From contig CAUJHG010000021.1 in NCBI GenBank assembly GCA_963204785.1, positions 35,215-99,214 of the forward strand: 64,000 nt of DNA. The letters are read 5' to 3'. A program made the position numbers and the translations under genes. This document shows positions 8,311 to 15,558 of this stretch, one piece after another. How positions within the stretch are numbered: position 1 is the first letter of the stretch; every line of letters starts with the position of its first letter. The stretch is from Pseudomonadota bacterium. Its GTDB lineage: Bacteria; Pseudomonadota; Gammaproteobacteria; Burkholderiales; Burkholderiaceae_E. Below the pieces are notes generated by a model. That model searched no databases and was not told where the DNA came from. It saw only the letters and a list, made by a program, of their open reading frames with translations.

Positions 8311-9929
8311 CAGTCAGTCGCCATCCGATCCTGCTCGCGTGCCGCCGCCTCCAGCGACCCGAGCTCCTCGCGAAAGGCCTTCACCCTCCGCTGCAGCGCC
8401 GCGCGATCCTCGCGCGCCGCCTCCACCATCCGTACCCTGCGCCGGTCGACCGAAGCGCGCAGATAGGGCTCGCGTTTCACCTCCAGCCGCTCGCGCGTCC
8501 ACTGTACGCCGAAGCGGAATTCGCAGTCCTCGGCAGGACAGGTGGCAAGCACCACCCCTGCCGCGCCATGCCGCAGCGCGTACTCGACGAAGGACGGCGG
8601 CAGCATTCCCGCGCAAGGCAGTCCGAACGCGAGCACCCCGCCGCTGCGACGATCGTCCTCGGCCTGCGGGGTGGGGTCGAAACCGGCACCGCGCTGGCAG
8701 GAAAACAGCACCACCGGCGCGCCCTCGCCTTGCGCCAGCCTCGTCCGCAGCGCCGCACCCAGTTCCTCGCGCAACTCGCCCACCTCCCGGTCCGGCAGGT
8801 CGATCCCGCTCACCAGCCGCTGGCGGGAACGGAAGGGCGTCGCCGACGGACAGGAGCCGGCGCAGATCCCGCAGCTCGCGCACAGATCCTCGTCGACGAC
8901 CGCGATCATCCCACGCCCGCTCGGATGCGGCGCCATCGTGATCGCCGAGTAGGGGCAATCGACGAAGCAGCGCGTGCAACCGTTGCAGTGATCCGGCGCC
9001 ACCTTGGCCGGCGGCGGCCGCGGCACGCGCCGGCCAAGCCACGGGAGCGCCCCGACCAGCAGGGTCAGGCCAGCCAGCACCGCCCAGACGAGCTCCGGGG
9101 AGGCGGCGTAGATGGCCGGAAGCGGCGCCAGGTAGAACCAGTCGATCGGAACGCTCGCAGGTACGCGGGCGAGATCGGCCGCGGGCAGCGACTGCGCCGG
9201 AGCTGCCAGCGAGAGCAGCGTCAGCACGCCCAGGGTCCACAGCGTGACCGCTCGGCTGGTGACCGTGCGCGGACGCGCGAGCCGCTGGATGTGGATCCAC
9301 ATCGCCAGCAGCAGCACCAGCGGCACCCCGATGTGCAGGAAGACCAGCAGCGAGAAGAAGCGGTCGGACATCGCCGCATCGGCGATGAAGTTTCGCACCA
9401 GCGCCGGCCCGAAGCCGGGCAGCGCCCCGAACCACTCGGTGACCGCGACGCCCGTGAACTGCGCGAGCTCGTCCCACACCAGCCAGTAGCCGATCACTCC
9501 GGAGGCCGCGGCAAGCCAGAGCGTGGGCACGCCGGTCAGCCAGGTGTACCAGCGGAAGTGACGGAAGCGCCCGTAGGCGAACTCCCGCAGCAGATGCGCC
9601 GCGATCACCAGCGCGAAGGCGTCCGACGCATACCGGTGCAGGCTGCGCATCACGCCCCCCGCCCACCACTGCTCCCGGCTGAGCGCTTCCACCGACGACC
9701 ACGCCCCGGCGACACTGGTGTCGTAGAACACGTACAGATAGGCGCCGGTCACCGAAACCAGCCAGAAGAGCTGGAAGCCGAGCGCCCCGAGCTGGCGCAG
9801 AGGGTTGTCCTGGGCGCCACAGATCGCGTCGAACCGCCGCTCCAGCGCGCGCACCGCGCTGGCGAACCGACCACTTCCCGGCAGACCGGCTTCGGCAGGG
9901 TTGGTGGGGGCGAATGGGCTCGGAGTCAT
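8310..9929 (-). CDS. Cytochrome b - 2x[4Fe-4S] ferredoxin - MvhD/FlpD fusion protein
   Basis: This 539-residue protein joins three redox modules. Residues 35-300 form a cytochrome b/b6 N-terminal domain whose four heme ligands have the classical spacing: His98/His112 and His199/His213. Residues 310-365 carry two [4Fe-4S] motifs, C315-C318-C321-C325-P and C350-C353-C356-C360-P. Residues 405-500 resemble the delta subunit of methyl-viologen hydrogenase (MvhD/FlpD), with LFSCQRG, GLPCAGMLPPSFV and ATCPAEDCEFRFG; this family passes electrons between dehydrogenases and heterodisulfide reductase-like partners. The protein could link a cytoplasmic electron carrier to membrane quinone or the neighbouring oxidase. 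It is the first gene of the minus-strand module and is preceded by an FNR-type site. Its cytochrome domain is a paralogue of the one at 15559-17454. Confidence 0.85.
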   Translation of the reverse strand: MTPSPFAPTNPAEAGLPGSGRFASAVRALERRFDAICGAQDNPLRQLGALGFQLFWLVSVTGAYLYVFYDTSVAGAWSSVEALSREQWWAGGVMRSLHRYASDAFALVIAAHLLREFAYGRFRHFRWYTWLTGVPTLWLAAASGVIGYWLVWDELAQFTGVAVTEWFGALPGFGPALVRNFIADAAMSDRFFSLLVFLHIGVPLVLLLAMWIHIQRLARPRTVTSRAVTLWTLGVLTLLSLAAPAQSLPAADLARVPASVPIDWFYLAPLPAIYAASPELVWAVLAGLTLLVGALPWLGRRVPRPPPAKVAPDHCNGCTRCFVDCPYSAITMAPHPSGRGMIAVVDEDLCASCGICAGSCPSATPFRSRQRLVSGIDLPDREVGELREELGAALRTRLAQGEGAPVVLFSCQRGAGFDPTPQAEDDRRSGGVLAFGLPCAGMLPPSFVEYALRHGAAGVVLATCPAEDCEFRFGVQWTRERLEVKREPYLRASVDRRRVRMVEAAREDRAALQRRVKAFREELGSLEAAAREQDRMATD

Positions 9930-10003
9930 CGTGAACGGCCCGGCCGCGCCCTGCGCGGGGCGTCCGGTGCCGCGATGGTCCCGTCCAGGGGTAATCCCGG
10001 GCT

Positions 10004-10017
10004 TTGATCCGCGTCAA
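10004..10017. promoter_or_regulatory. FNR/ANR/DNR-type binding site upstream of the cytochrome b fusion gene
   Basis: TTGATCCGCGTCAA matches the palindromic half-sites TTGA-N6-TCAA of the FNR/CRP family oxygen and NO regulators. Its centre is about 81 bases upstream of the ATG at 9929. Activation from position -41.5 would place transcription start near 9969, leaving a 5' UTR of about 40 bases. The -10 box for that start is weak (GACCAT, 9980-9975). An identical half-site arrangement occurs at 14361. Confidence 0.65.
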
Positions 10018-10077
10018 GCGAAGCCGAGCCTGCGTCACCGCCGCAGCCTGCCGGCGCGTCGCGGGCGGGCAGCCTGC

Positions 10078-10869
10078 CTAGACCCCGCGCGGCCGGCGAA
10101 ACTCCCGCCAGACCACCCAGACGATCGCGCCCAGCGTGGTCAGCCCGGCGAAGATCTCGACGAAGATGCCGTAGTTGAACTTGTAGCGCCCCGCGTTCGG
10201 GTCGTAGACCGTGCAGTAGAGCTTCACCTTCTCCCACACGTTCTCCATCGTCAGGGACTTCGAAGCCTGCCCCGAGAGCAGTTCCTTCAGGGGCTGGATC
10301 AGCATCGGCAGGTCGAACTGGTCCCCGTAGACCTGCCGGTAGACCACCCCGTCGGGATCGACGATCGACACCTGGGTGACGTGGTCGAATCCGGCCGCGG
10401 TCCGCTCGTAGACGAAGCCGAAGCGCTGCACGAGCGCGTCGACCTCGCCGGCCCGGGGCGTGAGGAAGAGCCAGCGCGGGTCGTCGATCCGGTTCTGCCG
10501 GGCGAAGGCGGCCATTGCGACGGGATTGTCGAAGGGCTGGTTGAAGCCGATCGACAGGACCTGGAAGCGGTCGTCGCCCAGTGACCTGCGCGCCTCCTTC
10601 ACGGCCTCCATCAGGAACTGCGTGGCCACCGGGCATGCCTCGAAGCAGCCGGTATAGATGAAGCTGACCAGCAGCGGCCGGCCGCGGAAGTCGGAGAGGC
10701 GGACCTCCCTGCCCTTGCTGTCGGTGAAGGCGAAGTCGCCGACCTCGCGCCCGATCGCCGCCTGGCTGGTCTCGAGGACCTTGCGATAGTCCTGCTCGGC
10801 CGCGGCCAGGCCCGGCAGCAGCAGAAGACCGGCCAGCAGCACGAGGGCGGCGCGCAGGCGCCGCAGCAT
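10078..10869 (-). CDS. SCO1/SenC family copper chaperone with C-terminal membrane helix
   Basis: The 263-residue protein starts with a clear signal sequence (residues 1-24, ending GLAAA). It has the copper-binding motif C75-FEA-C79-P and the conserved His163 in FDHVTQ, the three copper ligands of SCO proteins, in a thioredoxin-like fold. SCO proteins load the CuA site of oxidase subunit II, present here at 13549. After the core domain an extra segment (about residues 210-263) contains a Cys, a Tyr-rich linker and a hydrophobic helix ending WVVWREFRRPR, so the protein is probably anchored at its C-terminus too, which is unusual. I chose the ATG five bases after the ctaB stop because it gives a clean signal peptide; an ATG at 10890 would overlap ctaB. 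Confidence 0.87.
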   Translation of the reverse strand: MLRRLRAALVLLAGLLLLPGLAAAEQDYRKVLETSQAAIGREVGDFAFTDSKGREVRLSDFRGRPLLVSFIYTGCFEACPVATQFLMEAVKEARRSLGDDRFQVLSIGFNQPFDNPVAMAAFARQNRIDDPRWLFLTPRAGEVDALVQRFGFVYERTAAGFDHVTQVSIVDPDGVVYRQVYGDQFDLPMLIQPLKELLSGQASKSLTMENVWEKVKLYCTVYDPNAGRYKFNYGIFVEIFAGLTTLGAIVWVVWREFRRPRGV

Positions 10870-10873
10870 GCGC

Positions 10874-11740
10874 TCAAGCCGCCAGGGCATTGCGCATCCA
10901 GCCGTCCGCGATCGCCCCGAGCAGCAGCAGGGACAGCTGAACCAGCGAAGCGTGAAAGCTCGACAGTGCAGTGGCACGGCCCGGCTTCAGGTAGAGCCGC
11001 ACGGCGGCACGCACCATCATCCAGCCGCCGATCGCGGCGCAGGCCGTGTAGATCCAGCCCGGCGACAGCAGCGCCATCAGCAGCGACAGTGCAACCAGCA
11101 CCAGCGTGTGCGCGAGGATCGCGCGTGAAGTCCAGACATCGCCCTTGACCACCGGCAGCATCGGCACGCCTGCCTCGGCGTAGTCGTCGCGACAGACGAT
11201 CGAGAGGCTCCAGAAGTGCGGCGGGGTCCACAGGAAGAGGATCAGCGCCAGCAGCAGCGCCTCGGGCGAGAGCTCGGGCTGCACTGCGGCCGCGCCGGCC
11301 AGCACCGCGAAGCTTCCCGCGAGGCCCCCGATCACGATGTTCCACGGGGTGCGCCGCTTGAGCCACACCGTGTAGACCACCGCGTAGAAGAAGGCCCCCA
11401 GGAAGGTGTAGAGGGCGGCAAGCGCGTTGGTGGCCAGCCAGGCGCCGGCGACCGCGATTCCGGTCAGCGCGACGATCAGCGCAAGCCAGCCGCCGTGGTG
11501 GCGGATGCGCCCGCTCACGAAGGGGCGGTTGCGCGTGCGCGCCATCCGGCGGTCGAGGTCGACTTCCCAGAACTGGTTGAAGGCGCCCGCAGCAGCCGAC
11601 GAGAGCAGCACCGCGAGCGTCAGGATCGTCGCATGCAGGGCGGAGATGCGCCCACCGGGCGAGATCATCAGGCCGGCCACCGCAGTCAGTGCGATTGCCA
11701 GCCCGATGCGAAGCTTGAAGAGGTTGAGCACCGTCTTCAT
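10874..11740 (-). CDS. ctaB: Protoheme IX farnesyltransferase (heme O synthase)
   Basis: This 288-residue inner-membrane prenyltransferase of the UbiA superfamily attaches a farnesyl group to heme B, giving heme O, the precursor of heme A. The first Asp-rich motif is visible as NQFWEVDLDRRMARTRNRP, and the second region has DDYAEAGVPMLPVV. About nine hydrophobic helices are present, the usual size of the family. The ATG is preceded by AGGAGG. It sits between the oxidase subunit I gene and the SCO1 gene, and ctaA is divergent from the operon, so together they can make heme A for this oxidase. Confidence 0.93.
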   Translation of the reverse strand: MKTVLNLFKLRIGLAIALTAVAGLMISPGGRISALHATILTLAVLLSSAAAGAFNQFWEVDLDRRMARTRNRPFVSGRIRHHGGWLALIVALTGIAVAGAWLATNALAALYTFLGAFFYAVVYTVWLKRRTPWNIVIGGLAGSFAVLAGAAAVQPELSPEALLLALILFLWTPPHFWSLSIVCRDDYAEAGVPMLPVVKGDVWTSRAILAHTLVLVALSLLMALLSPGWIYTACAAIGGWMMVRAAVRLYLKPGRATALSSFHASLVQLSLLLLGAIADGWMRNALAA

Positions 11741-11831
11741 TCCCGCCTCCTGTTGCGGTGTGGTCAGGGGAATGCCCGCGCCTGACGGCAGGGCCGGGCG
11801 CTGCGCGCGCCCGCCCCGCCGGCGGCCAGGT

Positions 11832-13538
11832 TCAGCTGAGGCCCCAGACCGTGGAGAGATACTTCCAGTTCACGAAGTAGTACAGCACGAACGCGACCAG
11901 GAACACCAGGGCGAACACGAAGGTGCCCGGGGCGGCGAAGCCGCCGCCATGACCGCCGTGGCCGCTGAGCGCCGCCTGCACCGGCAGGCGCAGCGGGTCG
12001 ACGCGCGGCGTGTAGGCGCCGGAATCGAGCCGCTTGCCGAACAGCAGCGTGCCCACGGTGATGATCACGTACATCGCTCCGCCGATCACCGCGATGACGC
12101 CCGCAACCCCGAAGATCGCGATCATCAGCAGCGCCGTTCCCGGGTACTCGTAGGGCAGCGCCGCACCGGCGAAGGTGATGTCCCAATGACGACGCGGGAC
12201 GCCCAGCGTGCCTGCGCCCATCATCGCCAGCGTGAACACCCCCATCCCGAGGCCGAACACGTAGGGCTGCCACTTCGCCCAGCCCGGGAGGATCAGCTCG
12301 CGGTTGAACAGCGTGGGCAGCAGGAAGTACGTGATCGACATGAACGCGAGCGTGGTGCCGATCACGACCGTTGCGTGGAAGTGGCCCGGAACGTAGATCG
12401 TGTTGTGGATGATCATGTTCAGCTGCTCGGTGCCCATCATCACGCCCGAGATGCCGCCCAGGAAGCCGAAGCCGATCAGGGAGATGAACATCCCCGAGAA
12501 CACCGGGTTGCCCCAGGGCGCCTTGCGCACCCACTCGAACAGGCCCTTGGTGTAGCCCTTCTCGCGCTGCGCGACCTCGATCGCGCCCGGCACCGTAAGG
12601 CCGTGGATCATCGACGCCAGCACCGCCAGGTACATCGCATAGCTGGTGTTGAAGATCTTCCACTCGATGCCCACCGCCGGATCAGCGAGGATGTGGTGCG
12701 CGCTGGCCAGCTGCAGGAAGCAGATGTAGAGCAGGAAGGCGCTGCGGCTGATCCGCTCGGACATCGGCTTGGCGCCGAACACGATGGCAGCGATCGCGTA
12801 CCAGACCGCCACGTGGGCGCTGACGTTGATCTGCTGCGACGAGTGTCCGAAGGCCCACCAGATGACCCGGTACATCGCGGGGTCGATGTGCGCGATGTAG
12901 CCGATCGACCACAGCCAGGTGGGGATCAGGATGATCGCACCCGAGGCGATCGTGAAGATCGCGATGATGCAGGCCGTGAGCGCGCCGAAGGTCACCAGCG
13001 GCACCGAGCCCTCGTAGGTCTTCTCCGCCTTGGCCACCACCAGCGTGCCCAGGAAGACGAAGCAGGCGATCAGCGCGCCCACCGCGAACAGGATCAGACC
13101 GAAGTAGAAGGCCGGGTGACCGGGCAGCGGCACGTACGAGGTCATCATCACCGTCGCGTTGCCGGTGAAGACGGCCACGTTGAAGGTGATCGTGCCGATG
13201 ATCATCAGCGCCCAGGCAAGCCACGCTATGCGTGGCGTCGCCAATCGACACCTGAGCAGTGTCGACGAGCAGAAGTAGAGGATCGCGATCTCGAAGAAGA
13301 TGATCCACACGACGAGCATGTCGAGCCCGTGCGCGGTCAGGTACAGGTAGAAGTTGTCGGCATCGATCAGGTGGATCGCCTGCCAGCGCGTCAGCGTGAT
13401 CAGCAGTGCCAGCACGCCGCCCACCAGCAGGGCGACGACCGCGGCAACCGCGTTGGCCTTGATCAGCGATTCAGCGGACTTGTGGAACTGCAGCCCCGTT
13501 CGGGGGCAGATGCGGAACATCGGTGCGGCGCTTGCCAT
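11832..13538 (-). CDS. Heme-copper oxidase subunit I without the active-site tyrosine (sNOR/B-type-like)
   Basis: This 568-residue protein has about 13-14 helices. Ligands are visible: His70 (TAHGLDML) and His388 for low-spin heme, His386 (PGHFHAT) for high-spin heme, and His232 and His281-His282 (SAHHILADP) for CuB. In oxygen reductases of the A and B families the helix-6 motif GHPxVY supplies the cross-linked Tyr at His+4. Here it reads GHSSQQIN, so Gln236 stands there. A near-complete ligand set without the Tyr, together with a CuA subunit II and a SenC gene, recalls the NorSY-SenC NO reductases described in ammonia oxidisers, but a divergent oxygen reductase cannot be excluded. A His/Gly-rich segment (HGGHGGG) lies near the C-terminus. 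Subunit II ends ten bases upstream. Confidence 0.8.
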   Translation of the reverse strand: MASAAPMFRICPRTGLQFHKSAESLIKANAVAAVVALLVGGVLALLITLTRWQAIHLIDADNFYLYLTAHGLDMLVVWIIFFEIAILYFCSSTLLRCRLATPRIAWLAWALMIIGTITFNVAVFTGNATVMMTSYVPLPGHPAFYFGLILFAVGALIACFVFLGTLVVAKAEKTYEGSVPLVTFGALTACIIAIFTIASGAIILIPTWLWSIGYIAHIDPAMYRVIWWAFGHSSQQINVSAHVAVWYAIAAIVFGAKPMSERISRSAFLLYICFLQLASAHHILADPAVGIEWKIFNTSYAMYLAVLASMIHGLTVPGAIEVAQREKGYTKGLFEWVRKAPWGNPVFSGMFISLIGFGFLGGISGVMMGTEQLNMIIHNTIYVPGHFHATVVIGTTLAFMSITYFLLPTLFNRELILPGWAKWQPYVFGLGMGVFTLAMMGAGTLGVPRRHWDITFAGAALPYEYPGTALLMIAIFGVAGVIAVIGGAMYVIITVGTLLFGKRLDSGAYTPRVDPLRLPVQAALSGHGGHGGGFAAPGTFVFALVFLVAFVLYYFVNWKYLSTVWGLS

Positions 13539-13548
13539 GTTGCCCCCC

Positions 13549-14088
13549 TTACTTGACGTACAGCTTCGAGACCATCTTGTGGTGCCCGATGCCGCAGAAT
13601 TCGTTGCAGACGATCGCGTAGGTTCCCGAGCGGTTCGGGGTGATCGTCATCACGTGATGGTAACCAGGCAGCACCTGGATGTTGATGTTCTCGGGCTGCA
13701 GCGAGAAGCCGTGCTGGTAGTCCATCGCGGTCAGGTTCAGGCGGTAGCTCTTGTCCTTCTCGAGCTCGAGGATCGGCCACCAGTCCCAGAGGCGGGCGAT
13801 CAGGTAGACGTCGCTGCCGGCCGGGGGGGCCACCACCGGGATGTTCTGCTCGGTCTCGGTGCGCACCGTGTACTTGTCGACCATCTCCTGTGTCGCGCGG
13901 GCGAAGAGTTCCGGTTTGACCTTGTAGGTTTCCGGCGAGAGGTTCTGCTTACCGTACACGTGCCAGTACGGCATCATGAAGAACATGATCATGCACCAGA
14001 TGAAGGCGATGACGATCCACAGGATCTCCACCTTGTCCACTGGTTCCTTCCACCAGATCCGCTGCTGCGGAGGCAGGATTGCGCTCAT
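13549..14088 (-). CDS. Cytochrome c oxidase-type subunit II with CuA site
   Basis: This 179-residue protein has one N-terminal membrane helix (about residues 21-41) and a periplasmic cupredoxin domain, as in the short subunit II of ba3-like enzymes. The CuA ligands are all present: a His in DYQHGFSLQP and the motif CNEFCGIGHHKM (C-x3-C-x3-H-x2-M) close to the C-terminus. It accepts electrons from a soluble cytochrome c or cupredoxin and passes them to subunit I. The ATG has GGGAGAA just upstream. It follows the 61-residue subunit gene by 18 bases and precedes subunit I by ten bases. Confidence 0.92.
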   Translation of the reverse strand: MSAILPPQQRIWWKEPVDKVEILWIVIAFIWCMIMFFMMPYWHVYGKQNLSPETYKVKPELFARATQEMVDKYTVRTETEQNIPVVAPPAGSDVYLIARLWDWWPILELEKDKSYRLNLTAMDYQHGFSLQPENINIQVLPGYHHVMTITPNRSGTYAIVCNEFCGIGHHKMVSKLYVK

Positions 14089-14106
14089 GGGGTTCTCCCG
14101 GATGCT

Positions 14107-14292
14107 CTACTTGGCCAGCGGGCTGACGGGCACCGTAGCGATCTCCATCACCCCCCAGAGGATGTAGAGCACCGTCGGCAGGGCCACGCCGAGGAACAGC
14201 AGCAGGAACGGATTGTCGAGCACCTGCTGCATGACTGGGACTTTTTCTTCGGATGCGTCGGCGCCCCGCGCCCCGCTGACCGGCTCGGCCAT
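14107..14292 (-). CDS. Small single-helix membrane subunit of the oxidase operon
   Basis: This 61-residue protein is hydrophilic up to about residue 25, then has one membrane helix (about residues 28-48) and a short tail. It resembles the small accessory subunits (such as subunit IIa) that stabilise ba3-type oxidases, although no sequence family is certain. It is the first gene of the operon and has a strong ribosome-binding site, AGGAGG, eight bases before the ATG. The promoter is probably under the FNR-type site at 14361-14374. Confidence 0.75.
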   Translation of the reverse strand: MAEPVSGARGADASEEKVPVMQQVLDNPFLLLFLGVALPTVLYILWGVMEIATVPVSPLAK

Positions 14293-14360
14293 GATTTTTC
14301 CTCCTAGGTTTTATCGGACAAACGTGCCTCGGATGTTCATCTTTGGGCACCCCTTCGGCC

Positions 14361-14374
14361 TTGACGGGAATCAA
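14361..14374. promoter_or_regulatory. FNR/ANR/DNR-type site between divergent oxidase operon and ctaA
   Basis: TTGACGGGAATCAA has the half-sites TTGA-N6-TCAA. It is roughly midway between the two divergent starts: its centre is 75 bases from the small-subunit ATG (14292) and 64 bases from the ctaA GTG (14432). On the plus strand a CGTAAT -10-like hexamer (14395-14400) lies 30 bases from its centre. On the minus strand GAACAT (14338-14333) lies at an equivalent distance. Both fit class II activation centred at -41.5, so one site may switch on both operons. Confidence 0.68.
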
Positions 14375-14431
14375 AGGTTCACCATGGCCACGCGCGTAAT
14401 CTCGCGGGTTGCCAACGGACAGGAACAGTAA

Positions 14432-15541
14432 GTGTCGTCTTCATCGCACGCGGCCGGCTCGCGGCCGATCGCACAACGCAGCGCCCAGGCAACGCCGCTG
14501 GCGCAGTCCTCGTCGCCGCGCGCGGTGGCCGCATGGCTGCTGATCTGCTGCGCGCTGGTGCTGGCGATGATCGTGGTCGGCGGCGTCACGCGCCTCACGG
14601 ATTCCGGGCTGTCGATCGTCGAGTGGCAGCCGATCGTCGGCACCCTGCCGCCCATCGGCGATGCGGCCTGGCTCGAAGTCTTCGAGAAGTACCGACAGAC
14701 CCCCGAGGGGATGCTGGTCAACCACGCGATGTCGCTCGAGGAGTTCAAGGGCATCTTCTGGTGGGAGTACTTCCACCGCCTGCTCGGGCGGCTGATCGGC
14801 GTGGTGTTCTTCGTGCCCCTGGTGTGGTTCGCGCTGACCCGGCGCGTCGGCGCGGGCCTGGCGCTGAGGCTCGGCGCCATCTTCGTCCTCGGCGGGCTGC
14901 AGGGCGCGATGGGCTGGTACATGGTCAAGTCGGGGCTGGTCGACAACCCACACGTCTCGCAGTTCCGGCTCACCGCCCACCTGGCCATCGCCTTCCTGAT
15001 CCTGGGCGCGATGTTCTGGGTCGCGCTCGGTCTTCTCTTCCCGCAGCGCCCGGGCGCGGCAAGCCCCGCGCTGCGCGGCGCCCGCCGGCTGTCGTGGTGG
15101 GTCACCGGTGCGGTCACCTGGATGGTGCTCACCGGCGGGCTCGTCGCAGGCATCCGCGCCGGCAAGGCGTACAACACCTTCCCGCTGATGGACGGACACT
15201 GGGTGCCACCCGAGATCATGATGATCGAGCCCTGGTGGCGGAACTTCTTCTACAACATGGCAACGGTGCAGTTCGACCACCGCCTGGGCGCATGGGCGCT
15301 CGCGGTGCTCGTGCCCTGGCTCTGGCTGCGCGTGCGCCGCGCGGGCGCCACCGGGCGGCCCATGGCCAGCGCCCACCTGCTGCTCGGGCTGATCGTGCTG
15401 CAGGTGAGCCTGGGGATCACCACCCTGCTGCACGCGGTGCCGATCGGCCTGGGCGCCACGCACCAGGGCGTGGCGGCGGTGGTCTTCATCGCGGCGCTCG
15501 CCGCCAACCACGCACTGCGCGCCGGCGCGGCCCGCGCCTGA
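14432..15541 (+). CDS. ctaA: Heme A synthase (COX15/CtaA, mitochondrial type)
   Basis: This 369-residue integral membrane enzyme oxidises the C8 methyl of heme O to give heme A. It has the signature [15 protein letters not shown] and the four heme-ligand His contexts [25 protein letters not shown] and ATHQGVAA, with eight helices. It lacks the loop cysteine pairs of the Bacillus type, unlike the second homologue at 5313-6368. The start is GTG with AGGAAC upstream. It is divergent from the oxidase operon and shares the FNR-type site at 14361-14374. The cytochrome b-reductase fusion follows after 17 bases. Confidence 0.92.
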   Translation: MSSSSHAAGSRPIAQRSAQATPLAQSSSPRAVAAWLLICCALVLAMIVVGGVTRLTDSGLSIVEWQPIVGTLPPIGDAAWLEVFEKYRQTPEGMLVNHAMSLEEFKGIFWWEYFHRLLGRLIGVVFFVPLVWFALTRRVGAGLALRLGAIFVLGGLQGAMGWYMVKSGLVDNPHVSQFRLTAHLAIAFLILGAMFWVALGLLFPQRPGAASPALRGARRLSWWVTGAVTWMVLTGGLVAGIRAGKAYNTFPLMDGHWVPPEIMMIEPWWRNFFYNMATVQFDHRLGAWALAVLVPWLWLRVRRAGATGRPMASAHLLLGLIVLQVSLGITTLLHAVPIGLGATHQGVAAVVFIAALAANHALRAGAARA

Positions 15542-15558
15542 TCCACGGAGAGACCGGT

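Noticed and set aside
14441..15511. Minus-strand frame opposite ctaA, 356 codons
   Set aside because: It is antisense to a well-supported membrane protein, rich in His/Arg/Gln and without any recognisable domain.
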